Of a stretch of DNA of 64,000 nt, positions 8,101 through 17,201 are shown in pieces. Both the position numbers and the translations under genes were made by a program. This DNA is from Pseudomonas alkylphenolica. GTDB lineage: Bacteria; Pseudomonadota; Gammaproteobacteria; Pseudomonadales; Pseudomonadaceae. The stretch lies in the NCBI RefSeq assembly GCF_016009175.1, contig NZ_JADUCM010000001.1:455898-519897 (forward strand), read 5' to 3'. Below the pieces are notes generated by a model that was not told the origin of the DNA, ran no database searches, and saw only the letters and a list, made by a program, of their open reading frames with translations. The first letter of the stretch is position 1. Each line of letters opens with the position of its first letter.

Positions 8101-10599
8101 CGCGCCAGCGTTCCAGTCGCAGACCGCATACTGCTCGCAGCCACGGTAGAAGGCAAAGACACTGTTGTACAGGGCGCATTAAGCGGCGCGGCGACACGCT
8201 GTGTTAGCGCCGAGTGCGAACGGCGGGTGCCGGACGCCGGCAGCGTTGAGAACCTCGACAAAGCCAGATTACAAACGGACCTTGCCCTTCTCAGCGGTGA
8301 ATCGGGGCTGTCTGTTCCACCGGCGCTGACGCACAGTGCCGAATCGCTTTACCTGTCGGGGTTGATGAACCTGTTCAGCGAAGTTCAGGGTGCGGACAAA
8401 GCCGTTGCTGTTCGGGTGCTCGTTGCGAGCAAAAGTGTTGCGGTGTGGGGCGATGAAGGCGCTCCACAGGTGCTGGTGCTCGAACGGCGCGGGGCGCCGG
8501 ATTCGCATGACTACCTGGGCAAGCTGGATGCCCGAGACACCGTGACCCCCAGTGCGCAGGCCGCGAACCCACTGAGTGACCTGGTGCTGCAACTGATGGA
8601 CGATGATGCCCGCGACAGGCTGGGTATAAACATTGACGAGCCCCATGTGTTGACCCGGCGCGTCATGGACAAGTTGCTGAAGAACCGTGCACCTGCGAGT
8701 GCCCAGGGACGCCTGCGCGGGCTTGATGTAACACCACAGGCTCGGCTTTCCATCTATGTACAGGCTGTGACGCTCACGGCGAGTCCGGGGGCGGACGGCT
8801 TGACGCGTCAGGCGTCGAAGGTCTGGCTGGAGTGGGGCCACGGTGCGCTGGAGGTTCAGGCTGAGGGCGACGCGTGGCGCGTGATGTCGGCTGCCGGCGG
8901 GGCCGGGCCGTTGATGCTGCGTAGCTACGCCGAATGGCGGATCCTGCAGGAGCCGGTAGCAGCGCTTGAACGGCTCGATGGTGCTCAGGTCCTGGCTCCG
9001 CTGTTGTTAGCCAAACTTGACGAGATGCTGACCCGCGAGCCGTCAGCCCGGATCTATCACGTTTGGGCTGACGATGGCGTACAAGGGGGAAATTACATTG
9101 CGTTCAAAAGCGGCAACCGGGCGTACTATCGCGTGCGACCGGCAGAGGCGGGCGCGACCGAGCTGGAAGTAGCCCGGCCGGATGGCAGTGGCAGTGGCGT
9201 TTGGATCCGTCAGGGGCCAGGTGGCGTCTGGGAGACGGCGGGGACGTTGATAGGCGGGGCACCCGGCGATCAGCCTGTCGTTATGTGGCGGCCGTGGGGT
9301 TCAGCAACTCCCCGCCCGATTCCGACCGGGTTTGGCATACAGGGATCCCCCTATGAAGCATGGTTCAGGGCCCAGGCTGGCAGCCATAAATCGGAAAATC
9401 CTTTTTATCCGTTCGTTTGGCCGAAGGGGCAGAAGGCCGAGTATCAACTCCTTCTCAATAATAGTACTGACGTGTTGAGGCAAAAAAGTTCCGCGGCCAA
9501 CATCGCCACCAAGGTCGAGGTGTTTTCCAATCAGTGGCAGATGCCGTTGGATCTCACGTCGTTGCCGTTTTTCGATATGCCAGGAAAAATCTCAACCGAA
9601 GTGCGGTTTGTCAGTGGGGCACTGATAGCCAATCTCATTGGCAAGCGGGTAGCGGGTCAGCCTGTGGTGCGGCGCATTCTGGAACCCATGTCTGGTTCTG
9701 GATTCTACTCCAACTATGCCAGAGCAGTCGGTTTTACCGGCGCGATGCAAGTTAATGATAAGAACCCGCTTATCCAATGGACACAGCGCGTGATAGTCGA
9801 GCAACCCGACCAGGTCAAGCACTACATCGAAAGCATCAAGGTCAACCTGGCGGCACTTGCGTATGAAGGCACAGGTGTACGGTTCGACAGCATTGACTTG
9901 AAAAAGCAGTTCGCAACAATTGCGGACGCGGAAGTCTTTATGGTTTCTGAAGCGGCAAGCCGGATACGTGAGGACATCAAGCACTATTTTTACCGGCTGA
10001 TCGATACTCACTTTATATTGGCGTCAGGCGGTATCGGCGTCCGCTCGCCACTCCCTGAAGTCGAGGCCCGGGCATTTCTGGCAGCAGCCTTCTACTTGAT
10101 GCAAAACAATTCAGCACAATATGCTGCGGTTAGAATTAATAACCTAGGCCGGCTTGACTTGCCGTTGTCATCTGTTGTGCGAGACAGACAGTTCGTGTCT
10201 CTGTTGTACAGCGGAATCGCCAACATCGAGCACTTGAACTATCTCAGCCACCTCCATACCGCTCAGGGTGAGAGCTCGGTGTTTACGGATTACAACGGCT
10301 GGGAAATGTTCAACGCGATTGAAGGTACGACCAAACACGGTGACCTCGCTATCCTCAGCGGACATTTCAGTGATAACTACCTCTCCGAAGTCCAGTTCAT
10401 GGAAAAGATCGCGACTCATGTCGTACCGTTCGTCAACGACGGTGGACGGGTGGTCATCATCAACGGCCATAGCATCTATAAAGCCGAGGAATTTTCCGCG
10501 CTAGGTTTTCAGGTGTTCGAGATCACGACCCAGTCGACGACCTACCTGCTGGCCGTCAACACACAGGTGGTGACGGATGTGGGACTGGCGATCAATTGA
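5134..10599 (+). CDS. Giant toxin-like protein with C-terminal Dam-like (D12) domain
   Basis: An 1821-residue protein. ATG 5134 is preferred over the upstream GTG 5077 and ATG 5101/5122 because GGAG lies 6 bases before it. Residues about 30-250 contain two copies of a roughly 110-residue unit, each ending L-M-A-A-H-N-A-L. The middle looks like the bodies of Pseudomonas dermonecrotic/DUF6543-type toxins, with a hydrophobic stretch near residues 690-720 (F-V-S-F-V-L-D-V-L-L-I-A-V-P-G). The last about 320 residues resemble D12-class DNA adenine methylases. They show E-P-M-S-G-S-G-F (1517-1524) for SAM motif I, then N-D-K-N-P-L-I-Q-W, and A-F-Y-L-M-Q-N-N with R-I-N-N-L-G-R-L-D-L-P (from about 1653) for the conserved N-G/N-V-P region. 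However S-G-H-F (1742-1745) stands where DPPY should be. The C-terminal DNA is visibly AT-richer than the body. Function as a toxin is inferred, and the domain could be catalytically altered or inactive. Confidence 0.7.
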   Translation: MTSSITPGNDVFTDSGTHVPSSGLPPITIASHFYQPTPIDTFDLTQVAEGVFLWDNGDAILLERLQALAIDVAQAQGESAHANTSTFLLALQAQVDLEIDVSFDAEIPETAWHFSLMAAHNALLAATQVQADASAESSMTTPLPLVSLRGELIQAAAMGTLTQSLVKAGVFICDEDWPVDSPDLQQAAVTVADRLAVNTAVDADDFVRELQRQIDVEITAQMEADPPGIDVLVFLMAAHNALNSLLAHALLPAAFQSDAPTVVSNPEPVDPDEASQNATLVTVHPHGDEPVLLTADEKQASDLVYQAQKVVTSFYGALNLPLRARLNAHYLTPPVDMGELKKIVTDIKARVSASLTGLAGYVVDVDSLSIHTARTNKPAVSGRLWAWLSHGTPFQLAPPQMNRDAYDFVKNSWLTLDGALFTNADGEAVTVNDVIRIGRDLDIGQKIADKCDQWGREGAIAVSIAQEALKDFGITLLNALKAQRITLEQYQQLRASAGLSAGGDTGDDPYSYGNQRLQIEAHDVPVFGLRARRANFIYAATEPEGQLFIADLDNDLSATDVFIKAFRSNLWGTRQSLDGWSWKLLGPAAQKAVMAKLPQPLPHQPSKDRPATAYWTAQGVYVSKTDYDRKASGVKVTVPYSIRPDSTFAALLGKTRRAHLAAKIKEQFTPNQQSSVAHALRLGSEFVSFVLDVLLIAVPGKVKLPGRALLFKAMFLKQLAVDLPSSVLAKKWNEAGEALTEFFETVLEMGATRKAAKLTKVRLDQLSQALLPGKYGNTGQPPDAPLPAPAPMLRSMLPPALQGLEDGKLSEMFRQSGVSSPELRAMKSGQVPMGMELAVEASQAMNRVLLAQAKQSLDTSGYSELPTSVEWPVVGLLSHHLDVCITVLGPDGSSLRRFEPVSGSLIPGGNQTKPEVKLTRYSAWHFGEGTANQQGVIANSLFHYVQPAGAHKGSRSEQAIRLKEETAKLLHSPEIERAFDRAIHHGARPRASVPVADRILLAATVEGKDTVVQGALSGAATRCVSAECERRVPDAGSVENLDKARLQTDLALLSGESGLSVPPALTHSAESLYLSGLMNLFSEVQGADKAVAVRVLVASKSVAVWGDEGAPQVLVLERRGAPDSHDYLGKLDARDTVTPSAQAANPLSDLVLQLMDDDARDRLGINIDEPHVLTRRVMDKLLKNRAPASAQGRLRGLDVTPQARLSIYVQAVTLTASPGADGLTRQASKVWLEWGHGALEVQAEGDAWRVMSAAGGAGPLMLRSYAEWRILQEPVAALERLDGAQVLAPLLLAKLDEMLTREPSARIYHVWADDGVQGGNYIAFKSGNRAYYRVRPAEAGATELEVARPDGSGSGVWIRQGPGGVWETAGTLIGGAPGDQPVVMWRPWGSATPRPIPTGFGIQGSPYEAWFRAQAGSHKSENPFYPFVWPKGQKAEYQLLLNNSTDVLRQKSSAANIATKVEVFSNQWQMPLDLTSLPFFDMPGKISTEVRFVSGALIANLIGKRVAGQPVVRRILEPMSGSGFYSNYARAVGFTGAMQVNDKNPLIQWTQRVIVEQPDQVKHYIESIKVNLAALAYEGTGVRFDSIDLKKQFATIADAEVFMVSEAASRIREDIKHYFYRLIDTHFILASGGIGVRSPLPEVEARAFLAAAFYLMQNNSAQYAAVRINNLGRLDLPLSSVVRDRQFVSLLYSGIANIEHLNYLSHLHTAQGESSVFTDYNGWEMFNAIEGTTKHGDLAILSGHFSDNYLSEVQFMEKIATHVVPFVNDGGRVVIINGHSIYKAEEFSALGFQVFEITTQSTTYLLAVNTQVVTDVGLAIN
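5236..5880 (+). repeat. Internal duplication in the toxin-like gene
   Basis: Two related units (about 5236-5520 and 5575-5880) encode similar about 100-residue segments. The clearest shared blocks are Q-V-D-L-E-I-D-V versus Q-I-D-V-E-I-T-A, and L-M-A-A-H-N-A-L in both copies, where the DNA is almost identical over 18 bases (about 5481 and 5839). Confidence 0.7.
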
Positions 10600-10610
10600 G
10601 GGGGGCGAGA

Positions 10611-10829
10611 TTAACGGGCGGTCAGGTGCAGGGCCAGTTGCACCAGGCCGACCAGCACCAGGATGAAGACCAGGGTGAACGCGGTGCCCAGGGCAATGAA
10701 ATGGCTGGCCTTGCCATGGGTGAAATCACGCGCGCGGTTCTTGCCGGTTTGCACGCCAAATGCAGCGGCCAGGATGCTTTGCAGCATCTGCCAGAAGGTG
10801 GGCGGTTTGCCCTGGGTGGGTTCGTCCAT
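10611..10829 (-). CDS. DUF2970 small membrane protein
   Basis: A 72-residue protein with the DUF2970 pattern: P-T-F-W-Q-M-L-Q-S-I-L-A-A-A-F-G-V-Q near the N-terminus, N-R-A-R-D-F in the middle, and one C-terminal transmembrane helix of about 22 residues (F-I-A-L-G-T-A-F-T-L-V-F-I-L-V-L-V). AGGAG precedes the ATG at 10829. The function of this inner-membrane family is unknown. It lies just downstream of metH on the same strand, separated by a REP-like palindrome, and is convergent with the toxin-like gene 11 bases away. Confidence 0.85.
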   Translation of the reverse strand: MDEPTQGKPPTFWQMLQSILAAAFGVQTGKNRARDFTHGKASHFIALGTAFTLVFILVLVGLVQLALHLTAR

Positions 10830-10878
10830 GAGGGGCTCCTGGTGCAGGTATCCCCATTAGTGTAGACCTTGCGGGCTT

Positions 10879-10923
10879 TATCGCCGGCAAGCCGGCTCCT
10901 CCGGGCGTAGGAGCCGGCTCACG
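10879..10923. repeat. REP-like palindrome
   Basis: AGCCGGCTCCT (10890-10900) is repeated inverted as AGGAGCCGGCT (10909-10919), with an extra GCCGGC at 10883. This matches the general form of Pseudomonas repetitive extragenic palindromes, directly after the metH stop. It may stabilise the metH mRNA 3' end or act in termination. Confidence 0.7.
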
Positions 10924-10926
10924 GGT

Positions 10927-13900
10927 TTAGTTGTCGTAGCCCAGGTTAGGCGCCAGCCAACGTTCACTCACGCTCAGGTCCTGGCCTTTTCGTGCGGTGT
11001 AGCTCTGCACCTGGTCCTTGTCGATCTTGCCCACGGCAAAGTACTGCGCTTGCGGGTGCGCGAAGTACCAGCCGCTGACAGCCGCCGCCGGGAACATGGC
11101 GAAGTGCTCGGTGAGGAACACACCACTTGGGCCGGTTTCGCCAATGGCGGTGCCATCGAGCAGGCGGAACAGGGTTTCCTTCTCGGTATGGTCCGGGCAG
11201 GCCGGGTAGCCCGGGGCAGGGCGGATACCCGAGTACTGTTCCTTGATCAGTGCCTCGTTGTCCAGGTGCTCGTCCTTGGCGTAACCCCAGTAGTCTTTAC
11301 GCACCTGTTCGTGCAGCCACTCGGCGCAGGCTTCGGCCAGGCGGTCGGCCAGGGCCTTGACCATGATCGAGTTGTAGTCGTCGCCCTTGTCCTGGTAGGC
11401 CTTGGCCACTTCTTCGGCGCCGATGCCGGCGGTGGTGATGAAGCCACCCACGTAGTCGGTGATACCGGTGTCCTTCGGCGCGACAAAGTCGGCCAGGGAG
11501 AAGTTCGGCTTGTTGTCCGGCTTGATGGTCTGCTGGCGCAGGTGATGCAGCTGCGCCAATGGCTGGCCATCTTCGCCATAGACTTCGATGTCGTCATGGT
11601 TGACCTGGTTGGCTGGCCAGAAGCCGAATACTGCGCGTGCGCTGATAAGCTTCTCGTCGATCAGCTTGGCGAGCATGTCCTGGGCATCCTTGAACAGCGC
11701 AGTGGCCGCTTCGCCAACCACTTCGTCGGTGAGGATGCGCGGGTATTTGCCGGCCAGGTCCCAGGAAATGAAGAACGGCGTCCAGTCGATGTATTCGGCC
11801 AGCACCTTGAGGTCAATGTTCTCCAGCACCTTGACCCCGGTGAAGGTCGGTACTGCAGGCTGGTAACCGGCCCAGTCATATTTCGGCTTGGCCGCAATCG
11901 ACTGCTCGTAGCTCAGGCGCTCGGTGCGCGCGCTGCGGTTGGCGGTGCGCTCGCGAACTTCGACGTAGTCCAGGCGGGTTTTCTCGACAAAGCCCGGCTT
12001 GAGTTCCTTGGACAGCAACTGCGTAGCCACGCCGACAGCGCGCGAGGCATCAGTAACGTAGACCACGGCATCGTTGCTGTACTTGGGCTCGATCTTCACA
12101 GCCGTGTGTGCCTTGGAGGTGGTCGCACCGCCAATCATCAGCGGCAGGTGGAAGTCCTGGCGCTGCATCTCGCGGGCGACATGGACCATCTCGTCCAGCG
12201 ACGGGGTGATCAGGCCGGAGAGGCCGATGATGTCGCATTTCTGTTCGCGGGCCGTCTGCAGGATCTTCTCGGCCGGGACCATCACGCCCAGGTCGACGAT
12301 GTCGTAACCGTTACAGCCAAGCACCACGCCGACAATGTTCTTGCCGATGTCGTGCACGTCACCCTTGACCGTGGCCATGAGGATCTTGCCCTTGGCTTCC
12401 GGTTTGTCGCCTTTTTCCGCTTCGATGAACGGGATCAGGTGCGCCACGGCCTGTTTCATGACTCGGGCCGACTTCACCACTTGCGGCAGGAACATCTTGC
12501 CGGCGCCGAACAGGTCGCCGACCACGTTCATGCCGCTCATCAGCGGGCCTTCGATGACCTCGATCGGACGCGCACATTGCTGGCGGCACTCTTCGGTGTC
12601 TTCGACGATAAAGGCGGTGATGCCTTTGACCAGCGCGTGTTCCAGGCGCTTGCCGACCGGCAGCGAACGCCACTCTTCGTTTTCGACTTCCTTGACTGCG
12701 CCGCCGCCTTTGTAGTCGTCGGCGATCGCCAGCAGGGCGTCGGTGCCTTCCGGGGTGCGGTTGAGCACCACGTCTTCGACCCGCTCGCGCAGTGCCGGCG
12801 GGATCTCGTCGTAGATCTCCAGCTGGCCGGCGTTGACGATACCCATGGTCAGGCCATTCTGGATCGCGTGGTAGAGGAACACCGAGTGGATCGCCTCGCG
12901 CACCGGGTTGTTGCCACGGAACGAGAACGACACGTTCGAAACCCCACCCGAGCTCAGCGCGTAGGGCAGGTGATCGCGGATGTAGGCGCAGGCTTCGATG
13001 AAGTCGACGGCGTAGTTGTTGTGTTCTTCGATGCCGGTGGCAACGGCGAAGATGTTCGGGTCGAAGATGATGTCTTCCGGCGGGAAGCCCACTTCGTTGA
13101 CCAGGATGTCGTAGCTGCGCTGGCAGATTTCACGTTTGCGCGCGGCGGTATCGGCCTGGCCGACCTCGTCAAAGGCCATCACCACCACCGCAGCGCCGTA
13201 GCGCTTGCACAGTTTGGCGTGATGCTTGAAGGCGTCTACGCCTTCCTTCATCGAGATCGAGTTGACGATGCCCTTGCCCTGGATGCACTTCAGGCCCGCT
13301 TCAATGACTTCCCACTTGGAGGAGTCGATCATGATCGGTACCCGGGAAATGTCGGGCTCACCGGCGATCAGGTTGAGGAACTTGACCATGGCCGCCTGGG
13401 AGTCGAGCATCCCTTCGTCCATGTTGATGTCGATCACCTGGGCGCCGGCTTCGACCTGCTGCAGGGCGACTTCCAGGGCCTCGGTGTAGTTCTCTTCGCG
13501 GATCAGCCGGGCGAACTTGGCGGAACCGGTAATGTTGGTCCGCTCGCCAACGTTGACGAACAGCGAGTTGCGATCGATGGTGAACGGCTCAAGGCCCGAC
13601 AGGCGGCAGGCTTTGGGAATGTCCGGGATCGGCCGCGGTGCGTACTTGGCGACCGCTTCGGCAATCGCCTGGATATGCCCGGGGGTGGTACCGCAGCAAC
13701 CACCGATGATGTTGAGAAAACCGCTGGCGGCAAACTCTCCAACCACCACCGCCATCTCGGCCGGGGTTTCGTCGTACTCGCCAAAGGCGTTCGGCAAGCC
13801 GGCGTTCGGGTGCGCCGACACATGGGTGCCGGCCTTGGTCGACAGTTCTTCCAGGTACGGGCGCAGGTCCTTGGCGCCAAGGGCGCAGTTAAGGCCTACC

Positions 13901-14634
13901 GAAATCGGGTTGGCGTGACGCACCGAGTTCCAGAACGCTTCGGTGGTCTGCCCGGACAGGGTACGGCCGGAGGCGTCAGTAATGGTCCCGGAAATCATGA
14001 TCGGCAGTTCAAGGCCGTCCTCTTCGAACACCTGCTGCACGGCGAAGATTGCTGCCTTGGCGTTGAGGGTGTCGAAGATGGTTTCGATCAGGATCAGGTC
14101 GGCGCCACCTTCGATCAGGCCGCGGGTCGCTTCGATGTAGTTCTCGACCAGCAGGTCGAAGGTAACGTTGCGATAGCCCGGGTCGTTGACGTCCGGAGAA
14201 ATCGAACAGGTGCGGCTGGTAGGGCCGAGCACGCCGGCAACGAAACGGGGTTTGTCCGGGGTCTCGAGGGTCTTGGCGTCGGCCACCTGACGGGCGATGC
14301 GCGCACCTTCAACGTTCAGCTCATACACCAGCGATTCCATGCCGTAGTCGGCCTGGGAAATCTGGGTGGCGTTGAAGGTGTTGGTTTCAAGAATGTCGGC
14401 CCCTGCATCCAGGTAGGCCTTCTCGATGGCGGCGATGACATCCGGGCGCGAGAGCAGCAACAGGTCGTTGTTGCCTTTGACGTCGCTTGGCCAATCGGCG
14501 AAGCGCGTGCCACGATAGTCGTGTTCCTCAAGGCGGTAGCTTTGGATCATAGTACCCATGCCGCCATCGAGAATCAGAATGCGCTCTTTGAGTGCTTGCT
14601 GAAGTGCTTGGAAACGAGCGCTGCGGTCAGACAT
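10927..14634 (-). CDS. metH: Cobalamin-dependent methionine synthase
   Basis: A 1235-residue enzyme that transfers the methyl group of methyltetrahydrofolate via cobalamin to homocysteine, in the cytoplasm. All four modules are present. The homocysteine domain has the zinc ligands C250 (G-L-N-C) and C313-C314 (G-G-C-C-G-T). The pterin domain contains I-D-S-S-K-W-E. The B12 module carries the D-x-H-x-x-G motif with His761 as the cobalt ligand. The C-terminal activation domain ends in [12 protein letters not shown] and T-E-H-F-A-M. The start M-S-D-R-S-A-R-F at 14634 is preferred to a longer frame reaching 14706, which would consume the divergent promoter region. A MetR-type box lies 82 bases upstream. 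The length is normal and no defects are seen. Confidence 0.97.
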   Translation of the reverse strand: MSDRSARFQALQQALKERILILDGGMGTMIQSYRLEEHDYRGTRFADWPSDVKGNNDLLLLSRPDVIAAIEKAYLDAGADILETNTFNATQISQADYGMESLVYELNVEGARIARQVADAKTLETPDKPRFVAGVLGPTSRTCSISPDVNDPGYRNVTFDLLVENYIEATRGLIEGGADLILIETIFDTLNAKAAIFAVQQVFEEDGLELPIMISGTITDASGRTLSGQTTEAFWNSVRHANPISVGLNCALGAKDLRPYLEELSTKAGTHVSAHPNAGLPNAFGEYDETPAEMAVVVGEFAASGFLNIIGGCCGTTPGHIQAIAEAVAKYAPRPIPDIPKACRLSGLEPFTIDRNSLFVNVGERTNITGSAKFARLIREENYTEALEVALQQVEAGAQVIDINMDEGMLDSQAAMVKFLNLIAGEPDISRVPIMIDSSKWEVIEAGLKCIQGKGIVNSISMKEGVDAFKHHAKLCKRYGAAVVVMAFDEVGQADTAARKREICQRSYDILVNEVGFPPEDIIFDPNIFAVATGIEEHNNYAVDFIEACAYIRDHLPYALSSGGVSNVSFSFRGNNPVREAIHSVFLYHAIQNGLTMGIVNAGQLEIYDEIPPALRERVEDVVLNRTPEGTDALLAIADDYKGGGAVKEVENEEWRSLPVGKRLEHALVKGITAFIVEDTEECRQQCARPIEVIEGPLMSGMNVVGDLFGAGKMFLPQVVKSARVMKQAVAHLIPFIEAEKGDKPEAKGKILMATVKGDVHDIGKNIVGVVLGCNGYDIVDLGVMVPAEKILQTAREQKCDIIGLSGLITPSLDEMVHVAREMQRQDFHLPLMIGGATTSKAHTAVKIEPKYSNDAVVYVTDASRAVGVATQLLSKELKPGFVEKTRLDYVEVRERTANRSARTERLSYEQSIAAKPKYDWAGYQPAVPTFTGVKVLENIDLKVLAEYIDWTPFFISWDLAGKYPRILTDEVVGEAATALFKDAQDMLAKLIDEKLISARAVFGFWPANQVNHDDIEVYGEDGQPLAQLHHLRQQTIKPDNKPNFSLADFVAPKDTGITDYVGGFITTAGIGAEEVAKAYQDKGDDYNSIMVKALADRLAEACAEWLHEQVRKDYWGYAKDEHLDNEALIKEQYSGIRPAPGYPACPDHTEKETLFRLLDGTAIGETGPSGVFLTEHFAMFPAAAVSGWYFAHPQAQYFAVGKIDKDQVQSYTARKGQDLSVSERWLAPNLGYDN

Positions 14635-14715
14635 AGGACTACCTGGTCGGGCGAAAACAAAAGGTGCGGAATAATAACAAAGCTGCGCGGTTTTTAGACG
14701 TGTCATGCATTTACA

Positions 14716-14728
14716 TGAATTTCATTCA
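14716..14728. promoter_or_regulatory. MetR-type operator between metH and cti
   Basis: TGAATTTCATTCA matches the MetR consensus TGAA-N5-TTCA with T at the centre. It lies 82 bases upstream of the metH start and 63 bases before the divergent cti start, a normal place for activation of metH by a LysR regulator. Control of metH by MetR is known in enterobacteria; its action here is inferred. Confidence 0.65.
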
Positions 14729-14790
14729 TGTTGGAGCACCGCCAGCACCGGTAGAATCGTGAAGCTTTCAATACCCAGGACAACAGGCAC

Positions 14791-17091
14791 ATGGTGCATC
14801 GCTTACTTGCCGGCGCTTTCGCTCTGCTCATCAGCAGCGTGGCGTGGGGGCAAGCTCCTCAATCCAGCCCGGCTATTTCCTATACCCGGGACATCCAACC
14901 GATCTTTACCGAGAAGTGCGTGGCCTGCCACGCCTGCAACGACGCGGCCTGCCAGCTGAACCTGGGCAGTGCCGAGGGCGCCTCGCGTGGGGCTTCCAAA
15001 GTGCCGGTGTACCAAGGGGACCGCAGCACGGCGGTGGCGCCGACGCGCTTGTTCTACGACGCGCAAAGTACCGAGGCCTGGCAACGCAAGGGCTTCTACT
15101 CGGTGCTCGACAACCAGGGCAGCCAGGCGGCGCTGATGGCGCGCATGCTCGAGCTGGGCCACAAAACCCCGCTGACGCCCAATGCCAAGCTGCCTGAAGA
15201 GATCGTCCTGGGCCTGAACCGCAACAACATGTGCCCGCAACCGGGCGAATTCGACGCCTACGCCGGCGCCCACCCTAAAGAAGGTATGCCGCTGGCGGTC
15301 ACCGGCCTGACCGACGCCCAGTACCAGACCCTGCAACGCTGGCTTGCGGCGGGTGCGCCGGTGGAGCACAACCCGATCCAGCCAAGCGCTACCGAGGCGG
15401 CACAGATTGCCGACTGGGAAGCGCTGCTCAACCGCCCGGGCTCTACCGAAGCGCTGGTCGGACGCTGGCTCTACGAGCACCTGTTCCTGGCGCATATTCA
15501 TTTTGTCGGCGGCGAGCAGGGGCACTTCTTCCAGTGGGTGCGTTCGCGCACGCCCAGCGGCCAGCCGATCGACCTGATCGCCACACGGCGCCCCAACGAT
15601 CCCCCCGGCACCGACTTCTACTACCGCTTGATGCCGGTACAGGGCGTGATCGTGCATAAAACCCACATCACCTACCCGATGGGGCCGAACAAGCTCAAGC
15701 GCGTCAAGCAACTGTTCTACAGTGGCGACTGGCACGCCAACGCCTTGCCGGGCTATGGCCCGCGCCACCGCGCCAACCCCTTCGAAACCTTCGAAGCGAT
15801 TCCGGCGGTGGCCCGCTATCAGTTCATGCTGGATAACGCCGAGTACTTCGTGCGCACCTTCATTCGCGGCCCGGTGTGCCGCGGTCAGATCGCCACCGAC
15901 GTGATCCGCGACAATTTCTGGGCGCTGTTCCAGGAGCCGGCTCACGACCGCTATGTCACCGATGCCGAATACCGCGGCCAGGCCACGCCGTTGCTGGCCA
16001 TGCCGGGGCAGATCGACGATGTCGGCAGCATCCTGACCCTGTGGCATGCCTACCGCGACAAGCGTAACGACTACGAAAAACTGCGCCGTGATACCTACGC
16101 CGACATGCCGCCACCGAGCTGGTCGACCTTGTGGGCGGGTAACGACAACGCGTTGCTGACGATCTTCCGCCACTTCGACAGCGCCTCGGTGACCAAGGGC
16201 CTGATCGGCGACGTACCACTGACGATGTGGCTGTTCGACTACCCGCTGTTCGAGCGCACCTACTACCAGTTGGCGGTCAACTTCGACGTTTACGGCAACG
16301 TTTCGCACCAGGCCCAGACGCGCCTGTACTTCGACCTGATCCGCAACGGTGCCGAGGTCAACTTCCTGCGCCTGATGCCGGCCGATGCGCGCGGGGCGAT
16401 CCTCAGCAACTGGTACCAGAACAGCGGCAAGGTGAAGATGTGGCTGGACTACGAGAAGATCGACACCGACACGCCGAGCGCACTCAAGCTCGACCCTGCC
16501 GACCCCAAGCGTGATTTCGGCCTCAAGCTGATCCAGCGTACCGGCAGCCTCAATGCGGCGCCCGACCCGATTAACCGCTGCCAGAACGCCTACTGCTCGC
16601 GCCCGGAAATGAACGAAGAGTTCCGTGACGTTGAACAGACCCTCAGCCGCCTGGTATCGCGTCCGGCCGCCGGCCTGAAGGTGATCAACCAGTTGCCTGA
16701 GGCGACCATGCTGCGCATTGAAGGGCAGGGTGGCCAGCGTCAGGTCTACAGCCTGCTGCACAACCGCGCGCACAGCAACGTGGCCTTCATGCTGGGCGAG
16801 GCCTATCGCTACCAGCCGGGTCTGGACACCCTGACCCTGGTGCCAGGGGTGCTGAGCAGCTACCCGAACTTCATGTTCAACGTGCCGGCCAAAGATGTGC
16901 CCGAGTTCGTCGAGGACCTTGAAGCGGCCCGTGACGACACCGCCAGGTTCGAGCGCGTGGTCATGCGCTGGGGCGTGCGTCGCAGCCATCCGCAGTTCTG
17001 GCAGTACTTCCACGACCTGAACAGCTACATCAAGGAAACCGATGCGGTTGAGGCCGGCGTACTCGACATGAACCGCTACGAAAACCTCTGA
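14791..17091 (+). CDS. cti: Periplasmic cis/trans fatty-acid isomerase
   Basis: A 766-residue Cti, the haem-containing enzyme that converts cis- to trans-unsaturated fatty acids of membrane phospholipids during solvent or heat stress in Pseudomonas and Vibrio. There is an N-terminal signal peptide (about residues 1-20, ending A-W-G-Q). A C-V-A-C-H haem c motif follows at C43-C46-H47. The rest is typical, with Y-R-L-M-P-V-Q-G and a conserved Y-P-N-F-M-F-N-V near the C-terminus. AGGA lies 10 bases ahead of the ATG. The isomerase has no partner gene and is transcribed divergently from metH, as in P. putida. It is full length. Control is thought to be mainly by membrane access, so constitutive expression would fit. 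Confidence 0.95.
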   Translation: MVHRLLAGAFALLISSVAWGQAPQSSPAISYTRDIQPIFTEKCVACHACNDAACQLNLGSAEGASRGASKVPVYQGDRSTAVAPTRLFYDAQSTEAWQRKGFYSVLDNQGSQAALMARMLELGHKTPLTPNAKLPEEIVLGLNRNNMCPQPGEFDAYAGAHPKEGMPLAVTGLTDAQYQTLQRWLAAGAPVEHNPIQPSATEAAQIADWEALLNRPGSTEALVGRWLYEHLFLAHIHFVGGEQGHFFQWVRSRTPSGQPIDLIATRRPNDPPGTDFYYRLMPVQGVIVHKTHITYPMGPNKLKRVKQLFYSGDWHANALPGYGPRHRANPFETFEAIPAVARYQFMLDNAEYFVRTFIRGPVCRGQIATDVIRDNFWALFQEPAHDRYVTDAEYRGQATPLLAMPGQIDDVGSILTLWHAYRDKRNDYEKLRRDTYADMPPPSWSTLWAGNDNALLTIFRHFDSASVTKGLIGDVPLTMWLFDYPLFERTYYQLAVNFDVYGNVSHQAQTRLYFDLIRNGAEVNFLRLMPADARGAILSNWYQNSGKVKMWLDYEKIDTDTPSALKLDPADPKRDFGLKLIQRTGSLNAAPDPINRCQNAYCSRPEMNEEFRDVEQTLSRLVSRPAAGLKVINQLPEATMLRIEGQGGQRQVYSLLHNRAHSNVAFMLGEAYRYQPGLDTLTLVPGVLSSYPNFMFNVPAKDVPEFVEDLEAARDDTARFERVVMRWGVRRSHPQFWQYFHDLNSYIKETDAVEAGVLDMNRYENL

Positions 17092-17099
17092 CCATGACC

Positions 17100-17128
17100 G
17101 CCGGGAAGGTCATCTGACCTTTCCCGGC
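17100..17128. terminator. Hairpin after cti
   Basis: GCCGGGAAGGTCA and TGACCTTTCCCGGC pair with a single bulge. There is no T-run, so it is a weak terminator candidate or a 3' stem-loop. Confidence 0.4.
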
Positions 17129-17201
17129 AACCTGCGGTCCCATCGTTGAGCTGCCCCGGTTCCGGCCGGGGCTCGAGTGGGATTGACCAGCAGGTATCCG
17201 G

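Noticed and set aside
11050..14697. 1215-codon plus-strand open frame opposite metH
   Set aside because: Antisense shadow of a clear, full-length metH; no start signal or recognisable domain.
14635..14790. Cobalamin or SAM riboswitch ahead of metH
   Set aside because: The divergent region is only 156 bases and shows none of the conserved B12-box or SAM-box elements; the MetR-type box explains control better.
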